63,319 nt of DNA, taken from Lingula anatina. Taxonomy: Eukaryota; Brachiopoda; Lingulata; Lingulida; Lingulidae. Numbering within the stretch: position 1 is the stretch's first letter; each line of letters opens with the position of its first letter. The notes beneath the pieces were generated by a model. The model made no database searches. It was not told the origin of the DNA and was given only the letters and a program-made list of their open reading frames with translations. Both the position numbers and the translations under genes were made by a program. The stretch is taken from assembly GCF_001039355.2 (NCBI RefSeq), contig NW_019774325.1, forward strand, positions 52,871 to 116,189, read 5' to 3'. Below, one piece after another: positions 47,627 through 60,300 of the stretch.

Positions 47627-48418
47627 CTTTATAAGCTCTAGCACTTTTTATGGCCAAACAGTTACGTAAGGGGAGTAACTAAATAACTAAATATTTACTG
47701 TGTGAAATATGTCATCCCTTAACAGCCTTACAGACTGCGGACACAGCAAGAAAACTTCTACATGGTTCTTGGTGAGGAGGCGACCGACGAGGGCTCGACC
47801 AAAAGGTTCATAACTTTTTTGAAAAGTGCTGTTACGAAAAATCCACCACCCGATGGAGACGAGGCTTCATCTTCTGTGTCACCTTCAAACACGCATGCAA
47901 AGCTAGCCATCTTCTCTTCGAATACATTTCAAAAGTCTCTTCAAGACCACATTTTATCTATTCGAGGCCATCTTATTCCATGTCTCCAGGCCCTGGTCAG
48001 GGATGAAATATCTTACACTGTTAATAGCCGTACGGTTGATCTAGAGAAAGGTGAGATGAAGCAGGCTGAAAAAAAGTTCTCACACACCAGGAAGTTTAAA
48101 TGGGCCCTTGATAAGAAGGAATGTAAACCGGAGGATAATGAACTGCGCAAAGTTCACTTGGACGGGAATTCATCGGATCACATTCTTCTGTTCAGAGAAC
48201 AGAGGTACTCAAAACGTGTGCTAGACATCCCAAAGATTTATGTCCTGATAGGTGTCTATTGCCATTCTGATCTCGTAAATGTAGATAAACACAGTAAAGG
48301 TTCTACAACCCCGGTTAATACAACGGGTAAGACTCCTAAAGAGCTTGTTGAAGAAGAAATGAGGGCGATAATGTCCACCTTTAACATTGACGAAAAAACG
48401 GGCCAAATGAGAAACTGA
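46201..48418 (+). CDS. YZ gene of pair 3, two exons joined by a U12-type intron (345 aa)
   Basis: Exon 1 46201-46553 (117 codons plus two bases) ends CACT/GTATCCTTTTAAA. Exon 2 47734-48418 begins A CTG CGG after TCCCTTAACAGCCTTACAG, with the branch adenosine (47722) 11 bases before the acceptor, as in pair 2. The rebuilt codon is Leu, followed by LRTQQENFYMVLGE. Exon 1 shows IIPKHQAVCDTDIVND, WRNLYEGDI and YGLNEMQIE. Exon 2 shows RFITFLKSAVTKNPPP, a Ser-rich stretch, FQKSLQDHILSIRGHLIPCL, KQAEKKFSHTRKFKW, SSDHILLFREQRY, IPKIYVLIGVYCHSD and STFNIDEKTGQM. AATAAA lies at 48458-48463. If the unspliced frames were used alone, Y would end at 46590 and Z would start at 47762. Not recognised. Confidence 0.8.
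46554..47733 (+). other. U12-type intron, YZ pair 3
   Basis: Donor GTATCCTTT (9 of 9 consensus), branch TCCCTTAAC (8 of 9 against TTCCTTAAC), 11 bases to AG. It contains an (AAT)n run at 47591-47628. Confidence 0.75.
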
Positions 48419-50338
48419 TTGGAAGAATACGCATAACCTGAAAGCAGACTGGGCGTAAATAAAAAAAATTAAACTTTTTTTCAGAAATACATATTAAGTA
48501 GAAAATAAGTCGAACGCACACATATAGTCTACACCTGCGCCTCCACTGATGTTAGATGCTCTTAACACGTGGGCGGAAACAGTATTTCGGAAATCACTTT
48601 GGTTTCTCACTTTTTTCTAAATCAATGAACAGAGGACAAACACTTTGTCTTTGACTCGAGCTCTTAGTTATCTGCATTAATAATATGAACAATATAACAT
48701 TTATGGAGATGTTCAGAGTGTGGCTAGATACATATACAGACTTGACNACCAGATGTAAACATCGTATACTTACTATACTTCTCCTGTCACCAACATATCA
48801 CTGTTGAGAATTCACAGAAACGGCAAAAATAATTTTAACTCATGATTGGTGTTAAAAGTATTTTTTTCCATTTGGGTTCTGTTGGAAAGTTTCCCTCTGA
48901 AATTTTTGCAGTTTGGTTGATTAGTTTAGATTCGCACAAGTATATTTATTTTGACTGAGTATTTCTTGTTATGCTCTAATTAAATCTGGATAAGCCTTGA
49001 TTTTAAAGGGAAAATGTTCATGTATGAGACACAAATGAGAACTTGTCAGTGTATAGTAAAACACAGTCTACCAGACCACTGTAATGTTAATGGAAATTAT
49101 AATCTGCAGAATGGCACACTTTTAGGGTTGATAACTCTTGCTGAATAATTCAACTGCAAGCATGACATTTTGTTTATATCTTATAAAAATACAATAATAA
49201 TAATAATAATAATAATAATCTTTATAAGCTCTAGCACTTTTTATGGCCAAACAGTTACGTAAGGGGAGTAACTAAATAACTAAATATTTACTGTGTGAAA
49301 TATGTCATCCCTTAACAGCCTTACAGACTGCGGACACAGCAAGAAAACTTCTACATGGTTCTTGGTGAGGAGGCGACCGACGAGGGCTCGACCAAAAGGT
49401 TCATAACTTTTTTGAAAAGTGCTGTTACGAAAAATCCACCACCCGATGGAGACGAGGCTTCATCTTCTGCGCCACCTTCAAGCACGCATGCAAAGCTAGC
49501 CATCTTCTCTTCGAATACATTTCAGAAGTCTCTTCAAGACCACATTTTATCTATTCGAGGCCATCTTATTCCATGTTTACAGGCCCTGGTCAAGGATGAC
49601 ATATCTTACACTGTTAATAGTCGTACGTTTCCTCTAGAGAAAAGTGAGATGAAGCAGGCTGAAAAAAAGTTCTCACACACCAGGAAGTTTAAATGGGTCC
49701 TTGATAAGAAGGAATGTAAGCCGGAGGATAATGAACTGCGCAAAGTTCACTTGGACGGGAATTCATCGGATCACATTCTTCTGTTCAGAGAACAGAGGTA
49801 CTCAAAACGTGTGCTAGACATCCCAAAGATATATGTCCTGATAGGTGTCTATGACCATTCTGATCTCGACATCAAAGATAAACACAGTAAAGATTCTAAA
49901 ACCCCGGTCAATACAACGGGTAAGACTCCTAAAGAGCTTGTCGAAGAAGAAATGAGGGCGATAAAGTCCACCTTTAACATTGACGAAAAAACGGGCCAAA
50001 TGAAAAACTGATTGGAAGAATACGCATAACCTGAAAGCAGACTCGGGCGTAAATAAAAAATTTAAATTTTTTTTCAGAAATACAAATTCAGTAGAAAATA
50101 AGTCGAACGCACACATATAGTCTACGCCTGCTCCTCCACTGATGTTAGATGCTCTTAACACGTGGACAGTAACAGTATTTCGGAAATCACTTTGGTTTCT
50201 CACTATTTTTTAAATCAATGAACAGAGGACAAACACTTTGTCTTTGACTCGAGCTCTTAGTTATCTGCATTAATAATATGAACTATATAACATTTATGGA
50301 GATGTTCAGAGTGTGGCTAGATACATATAGTAACCTGC
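47144..50338. repeat. 1.6-kb direct repeat around the N at 48747
   Basis: 47144-48746 and 48748 to about 50338. The first 600 bp of the copies differ by about three substitutions plus length changes in a T run and the AAT microsatellite. The Z exon and its 3' flank differ by about 4%. Confidence 0.85.
49327..50011 (+). CDS. Second copy of the YZ terminal exon (allele or duplicate)
   Basis: Exon starts A CTG CGG after the same TCCCTTAAC...TTACAG acceptor and runs to TGA at 50009-50011. From the internal ATG at 49355 it has 218 residues. It differs from 47762-48418 at 17 residues, including a cluster where VNV becomes DIK and C becomes D near YDHSDLDIKDKH. It has no first exon of its own after the N at 48747. 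It is either the other haplotype of the same gene or a duplicated exon that could be spliced alternatively to 46553. Confidence 0.7.
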
Positions 50339-52660
50339 ATGTACTGTATCTAACCACTGTTTTATAATTTCATCTTAATTCAATGTACTTACATATAGGT
50401 ACAGTGTCTATACGGAAATACATTGGAAAAAGGATGAAATTATAAAACTGTTCAATTTCTACACTATAACTCAACACTTACCTGTAATAGTTTTCGTCCC
50501 AGCAGTTGTGAATTCATCTGACACTGTTATGAGACAATCCATAGTGAAATGGAACGTTTTAAAATGTCGTCATTATGAGTGACATTGCTGAACAAATCAG
50601 TTTTCATGATCAGAATATTTAATAAAGTGATGAAATTCATACCACGATGTTTGTCGTTGAATAATAATCTATAACATGTAAAGAATGTGATTGACGAACG
50701 CAAAACACAGCAGTATTCTTTGGTTCACATTTTTATCTTTTAACGTTTAGATCTAACTCTTAATATCGTATCCAGGAACTCACATGGATGCTATAGTCTA
50801 GTCAAGAGGGGATTTCCTAAAAAATATTGTGATAAGGAATCTTTGAGTGCATTGGTCATCACAATATGACAAGGACGCGATGATTTTGTCATTTTTAGGC
50901 TGCACTCTAAACCGCGACCTTTACCCGCGCACGCGCATGCTGAGAGGAGAACAAAAATCATTTAATACAGTGTAAGTGCAACACCGCCCACCCCCCCACC
51001 CCACCGCATTTTTAAAGATTCCTGTATGTCACCCCTTACAGTATACCCTGTATTACTGATATACAGACTAGACTTTGATAGCGTACTGGTAATAACAACA
51101 TCACTTGATTGCCACTGTGGATAAGTGTTATTTTTCAGTGAATCGTAGCCTACCGGTACTGTAGACTACTTATTAATTTCATATTAGAAATTACTGCACT
51201 TACTGCGATCTTATTTGGTCATTTAATGTTAATCTCTTCAACGATTAAAGGAACTGTGAATGCCCTGCTGCAAGAATTACATCAGGAGTTAAGTTCCTAA
51301 GGAGACCTTAGCATTTAGAAATAAATAGCCAACAGCTGGCATTCTAGAAAGCTTAACTTTTTTAAAAAAAATGAGAAAAATTACACAGGTACCGGTTGTT
51401 ATANTTCTATGAAAGGGTAATTTTGCTTTTCGTCCATAATAGAGTCCTGCAACTTTTATATGAGAAATCTAGAACACGCACCGGTACAATGTATATATTT
51501 TCCGTGTTTGAGCCCAACGACTAGCTGGAAGTGCAGTTGGTAGAAACAACTTCGAACGTAACATCCCCCACGATAAATCTGATTATTTGCATTGTTAGGT
51601 TTGGCAAATGAGACAATTGCCGCAACGCTGTATAAATTAATGTAAAATTAATAATGTAAAATTAAACCCTGGGTCGAATTTCTGTTAATAGCACGGTTGC
51701 AAAATGAACATTTCTACGAAAACTCATCACATAAACAACTGCATGTCCATTTTTCTATTATAACAACCCGGTGTCTTGATCATAATTATATTAGCCCCCC
51801 CCCCCCTCAATTTTGCATTCGTCTATGCATATTTCTGTGTACATATATTTATTTAGTACATAAGTACTAGTGATCAAAACGAAGCGAAATTGTATTTCGA
51901 GTTGGAGACCTTGGATTCCAGAATAAACATCTTGAGCATCATGAAAACGCATTTTTCTCTGCGGAATGCGTAGGTGCTTTTAGCTTGTTTTGCACAGATG
52001 TGCGACACGATCTCGATGGTTATCCCAATTATTTGTACCGCGATATCAATATCTCGTTCCTTATTTTACCTCTTGTTTATTGTAGCTAGAAGGTATTGTA
52101 AGGTAATTATACCGCGCCGCAAAATCTAATAAACACCCCCTCCCCCCTCAGCTTGAATCATATAATTGACGACGGAGCTTTCAGCTATTAGATAACGGCT
52201 ATATTTTAAGCCTGTGTACAACGCAGTGAAACCTGCTTTTTATCTAATGAAACCCTGCAATGCACGCACATGCTTGCGATGTTTTTGACCTCTTATTTGC
52301 TCCCACTTCACATGTCATGTACGTCTATCAGCAAATGGCAGTGGCCAAATAGTTAGGCCAGCATTTTGACATTTTATGCATATGCCATTGGTAACACAAA
52401 CCATATTGAGCCCATACCATGCTAAGCATTTCAAAAAGGGGCCACGTACCATAGAAAATATACTGTATAAACCACAATGAACAGTAACTACCTGTGTTTG
52501 TGTATATAGTGTCTTTGCAATAGGGGAAGAATGTCATAGCAAATGTACACCATAAGAGAGACCGGCATATACATGTACCATGCTGAACAATTGCAAGTAA
52601 AACAGCAAACGTGTCACGTTGCATCTGAAGTTTTACCTCTCTATCATAACGTTATTTACC
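50339..52660. other. Intergenic, no gene seen
   Basis: Contains an N at 51404 without obvious flanking duplication, short C runs (50991-51003, 51796-51806, 52136-52148) and, at 51060-51400, blocks homologous to 22500-22990 in a different order. Small frames have no support. Confidence 0.55.
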
Positions 52661-53251
52661 TGTTTTTTTTTTAACCCAGATACAACGGCATGTTCCCAAA
52701 ACATTAGTTTAACCTTCTGTCATCATCACTGATATAGTTTTAATTCGGACGTACTTAGTACAAGTATCATTTTGGAATATTTTAGACGCTCTTGGAACGT
52801 TTGCAGCTAACAGTAGACAATGTCATTCACGCACCTTGTACACGGCAATCAAATGACATGAAAACACTGTCAAGGTCAATGTCAAGGTCAAGGTCACTCA
52901 GCTTGCCTCCCGTCCTATGATCTAGGGGTGCATTCAGAACACGTTTAATACGTTTAATTGCTAGGCCCCTGGGGTAAACAGGGAGTCCATTATGGGAATA
53001 AGCAGCATCGATTTCAAGTGGGGTCGGCTATATTTGATCGGCGGACTGAATGGTACTTAACAGATCAACGGATCTATATAGCCGAGCCACTTGAAAGCTC
53101 ACCGCGTAATGGGGCTATACGCGGAGCCGTTTGTCCTAAAGAGGGCGCTGGGGTAATAGTGGTTGTTGAAGATAGCCTCGTTTTCGCGTCCGTGTAGAAA
53201 TGACTTTAGAGTATGGGAAGCAAACGGTGGCGAAGTTAAAACTTCAANTGT

Positions 53252-53306
<55 letters not shown>

Positions 53307-53740
53307 CAGATACATGTAACAACGGCATGTTCCCAAAACATTAGTTTAACCTTCTGTCATCATCACTGATATAGTTTTAATTTGGACTTACTTATATATA
53401 GTACAAGTATCATTTTGGAATATTTTAGACGCTCTTGGAACGTTTGCAGCTAACAGTAGACAATGTCATTCAAGCACCTTGTACTCAAATGACTTGAAAA
53501 CACTGTCAAGGTCAATGTATTTGTATCACTCAGCTTGCCTCCCGTCGTATGATCTAGGGGTGCTTTCAGAACAAGTTTAATCCGTCATTGCTAGGCCCCT
53601 GGGGTAAACAGGGAGTCCATTATGGGAATAAGCAGCATCGATTTCAAGTGGGGTCGGCCATATTTGATCGGCGGACTGAATGCGACTTAACAGATCAGCG
53701 GATCTATATGGCCGAGCCACTTGAAAGCTCACCGCGCAAT
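52661..53740. repeat. Duplicated block around the N at 53247
   Basis: 52661-53110 matches about 53251-53740 (AACCCAGATACA...GGAGTCCATTATGGGAATAAGCAGCATCG). There are indels, including a GGTCAA tandem (52873-52901) only in the first copy and a T homopolymer of more than 50 bases at 53252-53302 in the second. The homopolymer is the probable cause of the break. Confidence 0.75.
53012..53096. mobile_element. Small fold-back element (TTTCAAGTGG ends), copy 1
   Basis: TTTCAAGTGGGGTCGGCTAT is mirrored by ATAGCCGAGCCACTTGAAA, with GATC-rich centre. Copy 2 lies at 53642-53726 and a half element at about 53788-53815. Confidence 0.65.
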
Positions 53741-53960
53741 TCCCTATAGGACACTCAATAAACTACCCGCAGGAATCACGCGATGAGCTTTCAAGTGGCT
53801 GGGCTATATTTGATCCTCGGACCTGTTAGTCATTGGATAAACTTTTTGTTTGGAAATGCAGCCTACCATTTTATTTTGCAGTCCCCTTAAGAAAATCTTA
53901 GGGGGCATACATTGCTCAGTGTGTATTCCAAATGGTGCGTAAACTGCCTCCATCGCATGA

Positions 53961-54171
53961 GACCCCATTCAGATTTTAGATCGATCTATCCCTGTGGGGA
54001 GTCTCACTAGATTACTGTCAGCTTAGCCGGCTTAAGCGTCTGTCCCGCCTACTAAAAGCTGTAATTGGGTAGTTAACTACCGTGCGCGCTCGGCTGACAG
54101 CAATTTAGCGTGAACCCCCAGGGATTTAGGTCGATCTAGTTGGATCGATCTAAATCTATGGGAATGCAGTC
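53961..54171. mobile_element. MITE-like fold-back element related to family 1
   Basis: GACCCCATTCAGATTTTAGATCGATC at the left pairs with the reverse complement of GATCGATCTAAATCTATGGG...GCAGTC at the right. Flanks are TGA and TAA, compatible with a TNA-type 3-bp target. Confidence 0.6.
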
Positions 54172-54564
54172 TAAGACGAAAAGAAAATGTGAGCTTTAAG
54201 TTTGGGCTTTGTATGTCGTACTCTACACGCATCACAGTGTGGTTCACTTTAGGTGAAAATATATGCCTGAGAAATTATTAAAACCCTCATTCGGGCTCGG
54301 TGTAAACGTTTTCACATCCATGAGGAGGACAATGTCACAATGCTGCCCGGACGGTACAGTACATGGTACATGCATATACATGTACTAAGCGTATTATATA
54401 CTACCAATGCAGCACGTAGTTTTCTATGGGAGAGGGTTAAAATAAAATAGTTGACTTCAAAACGTACATAGGAAATAGAAATGATGAAAATTGTTAAACT
54501 TTTTTTTTGTCTGTTTTAAACTGTTTGTTGGGGGAAGGGCACCTTAGAAATTGAGAGGTTGGGG

Positions 54565-54730
54565 TGTAACAGGAATGGAGGTCCGCTAGGAACCGTAGTC
54601 CGCTTCCTATTTCTTTGTACAGGTGATATCCGTTCTATATAGTAACCCCATTACTGCAACTAATCCTAACCTGTACTTATATCATATGGTACCCCTGACT
54701 TCCATTCCTAGGACTTGCATTCCTGTCACA
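54565..54730. mobile_element. MITE family 2, copy 2
   Basis: TGTAACAGGAATGGAGGTCC and GGACTTGCATTCCTGTCACA are terminal inverted repeats. The internal AACCGTAGTCCGCTTCC...TTTGTACAGGTGA matches 38121-38284. Confidence 0.82.
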
Positions 54731-54919
54731 ACGGTCATCCTGGGTCTGTCTTGGTGTTCACCACATAAGGTGCACCCTGCATACCACAGAGAGAATTGCA
54801 TTTAGGTGAAGGAGGAATAATTCTTCACGTGCAGCACGCCCTTATTTGTTAACGAGCGGAGCTCACAATTGTGCGTGGGGCTTCCTGCCCCCGCAAAGCC
54901 ACAGTTATAAAACGATTGA

Positions 54920-54926
<7 letters not shown>

Positions 54927-54988
<62 letters not shown>
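54927..54988. repeat. (AT)n microsatellite
   Basis: About 60 bases of TA repeat. Confidence 0.95.
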
Positions 54989-54991
<3 letters not shown>

Positions 54992-57321
54992 GGAATGAAA
55001 GAACAAGGCCTGGTAAATGCTGGACGCTGTACATCAATGTCAAGGTACAGTAAAATTGTTGCACCCGGCACACATAAAGAGGAAGGATGACAAAGCCATT
55101 TATATGCTCAGCGGTTTCCATTCAGTGGAGAGAATGAGAGAATAGTTCTCAGTGGCTCTTTCCAACTTCTTGGTCATTGTGGATATCTAAGTCAGTCCAC
55201 TGTGACATTGCATGAGCGTGATGTTTCACCCCCAGACAGTCTATACCAAACTGAGCCCTAATCATTAGCGTATTTTACAACACATCCCTAACGGGTGGCG
55301 TCGTTTATGACTTCATGGTATCATTAACCAAATATCAATAATTTTGGCAGTAACATAAAAGAAGCTTTTGGGTAAATTAATTAATATTATAATACACATT
55401 GCAGGGGAGCTTCAAAACTATCCTATACTGATCAAGGTACTTTTAGAACATAAACTGGCTTAGTTAAGGGATAATTACATGAATATTGTTCTTTTCAAAT
55501 TATTATTTGCTTTTATCTCCCCATAGTCCTGAAGATCTACCTAAACAGAACTACAGGTAGCACTTTGCATCCTATCAGGCACTCCTAACTGTAAAAGACA
55601 GAAACAATGGTGATTTTTTAAATAAAAATAAAATGGAGAAATAAATACATAAATGTAAAAGGATTAAACAATAAAATTAGTTAACTCATTCTCGCGTAGA
55701 TCAATCGACTATCACCCGTGTTTTTTATCAAAATATTCGCTGCAAGAGAAAGAAGAGAGAGAGAGAGAAAGCATCCGTCATCTCAATTACGATGACGTAC
55801 AAGTCAGAAGGTGTCGAACGCAAAAAAGGTCTTTGAGCAAGCAGTGGTGATCGCGATTGATTCACAGCATCGGCTAGCTACACTAACTGTACCAGTAATC
55901 CTTGAACGTACCATTTCATTGCACGACACTCGCGCTCCAAAATCGATAAAATAACTGCGGATATTAAATATCAGGACCCTAGGTAATAAGTGAAGACGAA
56001 CTAACGGAAGGACGTTTGTCTAATATATATTTTCTGAAGATGACGTGAAAGCACACATTCCAAACAACATTTACCAACTCTAAAGAAATATGCAATTTAA
56101 CAAAGGAAAGAATGAAATTACAGACAAGCAAAACCTCAGAGCTGATACACTGTAGAAAGAGACAAATAATTGGCTAAGGAAAGTAGCAACCGAGAGAGGT
56201 ATTGCCATCATTGAGATAATTGATCAGTGGTTGGCTTCTGCAAAATGACAGAAATATTTTCTTAAACGTGTTGGGTAGTTGCTTCTTAATGCAATAGTAA
56301 CTGGAATTTCTGTGTGTGCTGAAACAGCTTTGTATCACAGACCGATGCTATTTTTCTGCCGCATCTCCTAGGGATTCATGGATGTGAAGGAATCGTACGA
56401 TGTGGGAATGGCATAATCGTCGTTTTTTTAACATGGTGAATGGACAGAGTCTACTTATACCAACGGAAAATGGCCAATTAACTGTCATTTGCAGTACTTT
56501 GCACGTCTCAGATATGAGAAGACGTTTAATGAGGCCATGTCAAAAAATAAGCTGCTTTATTAGGAGGAATCAGTATTATTGAAATAGTCTAAACTTGTTT
56601 TATTTTGTCTGAAAGTTGCATAAAATTGTGAAATATACGTATTCCACTTGGGGCTAAGAAAAATATTTCTAAGAGCAGTGACATTTAAAAGACACTCAAC
56701 CTCACAGTGTGTCAACTTAGGAGATCAATAAGAGCGCTGTGGATAGACGTGGTACCTTGAACTTGTGAGGACGACCTGGGATCGAACTTTAAAAAATTAT
56801 AATGGTAAAACTTGCTTCATGTGGGCTTACTTCTATCAGTCAGTAATCTGCGCCAATCGAATGACGTACGTGTGGTAACAGAACTCCTGAAACAACTGAT
56901 GACCCCAAACGATCTACTTACAAAAAGATCTTATCTGCCCATGACCAGTGTTTATGCCTTAAAGCTTGTTAGATAGGATTATGTCATTTCGTGGTTGTGA
57001 CTGAAGGGACGCCGCAACTTCATTACGTGCGGTGACCCTACATCAACCGTCATTAAATTGCAGTCAATACTTCATTGGGTGGCCTATATATACCTTTACC
57101 TCGCATCCAGAGTTTGATGAACGCATTGTTTACCGTGATTTCTCTCATGTTTTACTCTATTTTATATTGGGTGTTTTTTTCATAAACAGTGTGTACATGA
57201 CGTTTAACACCGGCAGATATATATTTTTTGAGTACTTTTTCGTTGGATTTTCTGCGAAACCTACGCATTACTAAGCAGCATTACAAGGCAGATTTTCCTC
57301 AATTGATGACCTTTGTTGAAA
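54989..57321. other. Upstream region of the opsin, no other gene seen
   Basis: No supported coding frame; the small frames at 56400 and 57032 are unconserved. A short GA-rich tract lies at 55753-55770. Confidence 0.55.
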
Positions 57322-60300
57322 ATGGCGGGAAACAGTTCGTATGACGGTGCTGCAGCGGGTCTGGTTCCGGATGACGTCACAGCGGGTCTGGTCCACCCCC
57401 ACTGGCTGAAATATCCCCCAGTGTCGGCAGAATTCACCCTGGCGGCAGGCACCGTCCTGAGCATGTCAATCGTGCTCTCTGTGCTGGGGAACGGAGCTAT
57501 AATACTGATCTTCTTAAGGTGAGATACAGTGTGTATAAGGAGAGAGAAAGAGAGCAGAAGCGGATTCAGGCCGTCTTTTGGGTTTTCTGGAAGACCGTCA
57601 GATTTTTTAAATTGTCATTGATGGGTATCTATTTTTTCTGTCGGAAGACGGTCAAAAAAAGAGGATGAATCAACAAAGGTAATTTAGAAGACTGTCAGAG
57701 AATATCTCTGGATCCGCCCCTGGAGAGAGAGTAAAGATCTTCATGAAGCCATGCAGGGGCCAGGGCAGGTTCGAAGGCAGAGGTGTTGGGAGGGTGGGGG
57801 GAGGGGTGAAGGTGTCATCCTTTTGGTTACACGAAAAAGGTCTACTCTAAATCAAAAGTTGATCTGGGTTCTTTGCCATTTCCCAAATTGGGTGAACTGA
57901 GGGTGGAAAGGTTCACTTTTTCAGGAAAGATCCCTTTTAAAATTGCTTGGCCACAGCCTTGGGTCTGATTCACAAAATATCTCAAGCCAGGAGTTTGGTC
58001 TAAAATGTTAGTCATTTTTTATCCAAGATTAATTTAATGATAATCATGTCTAATGAAAGATACCTAATGATTAAGACGAATGCTCGTTTTCTAAGTCGAC
58101 TATTTAGGATTTGTACTGAGCCGTTAAGCAACTCTGGTCTTGTCCTCTGGTCTAGTCCTTTTTTACGTTAATGTACAAGGCACTGGAATGGGTTGAAAAG
58201 GCACATGTTTTCTCCAGATTGCGTAGCTAGTGATTTAGTAATCTATGGCATTCTCCCTGATTTTGGATCTATATTGAATTGCGTTTACTCAATTAAAAAG
58301 TTAAACGTCCCTTATTTGCTTCAATTAGAAACATCGACCGTAAGCTCACTTTTGATTAACACACACTGAACATTCAATGAGGTTTAGCGGGATACGTGGA
58401 CATTAAACTAAAAGATAAACCATTTAAAACTCCGAGAGATTATGATGTCGCAAGGTGTACAGATAAATCAATAAAACAAAAAGTAAGGACGGGTTATTTT
58501 ATTTTCAGGTCTCCCGTGCTTAAGACTCCAGCAAACGCTCTCCTTGTCAACCTGTCCCTCTGTAACATCATCTCCTCAGTGGCTGTGTCTATGGACGAGG
58601 CGACTGGTCTGGCCGGACGCTGGCAGTTTGGGATACCAGGTAGGGGCGCAAACGTGTAGGGGCAAATATTAAAACGCAATATGCACTGGTTCTATTATCA
58701 ATATGCATTTTCATTCTTAGCTAGCTAAGTACATGTATACGTTTTTATTTATTTATTTCATTGTAAAACCTACACTGTTATTGTACCAAACCAAAGTTGT
58801 TCTCACTATGGTTCACCATAATGTATTTTCCAGTTTAAGCTGGGATTTATTATATTTTTCTCTAAAATACAATGTTGAATAAAATATGTCTACCGGTACC
58901 AGTATGATAGTCAGAGTTAAGGCCGGGTCACACTGCGCTTGCGACCTTTTTGCAACCTTTTTGCAACCACAAAATCTGGCGGTCGCTTGCGATCACTTTG
59001 CAAGCTAATTAAGAAGCTATGGCCAATTTTGATCGGCAAGCAGTCGCAAACCGGTTGCAACAAGATTGCAGTATGGGGTCTGCAACCTCTTATAGACCAT
59101 CTTCAAGTTATAGGTTGCCAGCCGCACACTGTTTGCCGAGCGATACACAACCTGCCTGCAACCACTTGGTGACCGAAAACCGGTTGCAGGACTGTAGCAA
59201 TCGCTTGTCAACTAGTAGCAGCAAGGTCGCACAGAACATATATGTTGCCAACTTGTAGCTGCTTTCCCATAAAATCCCCTCTCAAAAGACAAAAATGTTC
59301 TAGTAAAATGACTCCTTTTCAAAAAGACGGGACTGCTATAACCATTGACTTTGTTTACCTAATAAGTAAAACGAGTAAAAAAACTCGAAAACCCGTGGAT
59401 TGCAAGACGCCCCTTGTAAGGCGATTACAAACATTATATGAAAAAACTTCGTCTTGAAAATCGGGAAGTTTTCATTTCCTTCCTAAAAATAGAACCAACA
59501 ATGTTTTGTGAACTTTTGAAAAGACTACATCCTCACCTAACGAAACCTGTGCTGTAATAAAAACATAAACTTGCATACGTTTTAATCCTTATTAATCTCA
59601 TAATACTCTTTAATATTTTCTTGGTCAAATACTATTTCTCTTTGAGGTCGCAAGGCCTGTTCAGTTACGGTCACACTGAACAAAAAACCTCTTTGCGACT
59701 TGCAACTGTCACCGGTTGCAAAAAGGTCGGTGACCGGTTGCAACAACTCGCAAAATGAACGCTGGGTTAATATCCGGTTGCGCCGGTTTTCGGTGCAGCA
59801 CCGATAACCTCCTGGCGACCGAAAAACCTACTTGTGGTATCCAGCCGGTTGCTAACAGGTCGCCGACTGCTTTGCAACTGATTTGCAACCGAATGTGTGG
59901 TTTTCCCTTTGTCTTTTTAACCCTAGGCGTTTGCCACTTACAATACAACGTAATTAAATCGTGTCAAGTCATGCTTTTTACACTCTCATCCTTGTAGTGA
60001 GGATACCAAGCACTGGAAAGATGTAAAATTGTTTGTGTTGAAACTATTTTTATTTAAGTCTATTGGACACATTTAACGATTTGTTCGATTATTTGTGGAT
60101 AATTTTGATTGTTGAAATTATGATATTAAATAGCAGTTATACCTTGCTGATTAAATTGCTTTTATTTTCCGTTTCTCTGCATTCGTGTATTTGTTTCATT
60201 GTGTACTCTGATAACATGGCTTTGCAAATTTTAAATAACATACAGCGATATATAATTGAGGTTTTCGGCATTTTACCTATGATTTTCGCAAAATGATAAA

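Noticed and set aside
51404-51404. N at 51404 as another false duplication
   Set aside because: I could not find matching sequence on its two sides; it may be a true small gap.
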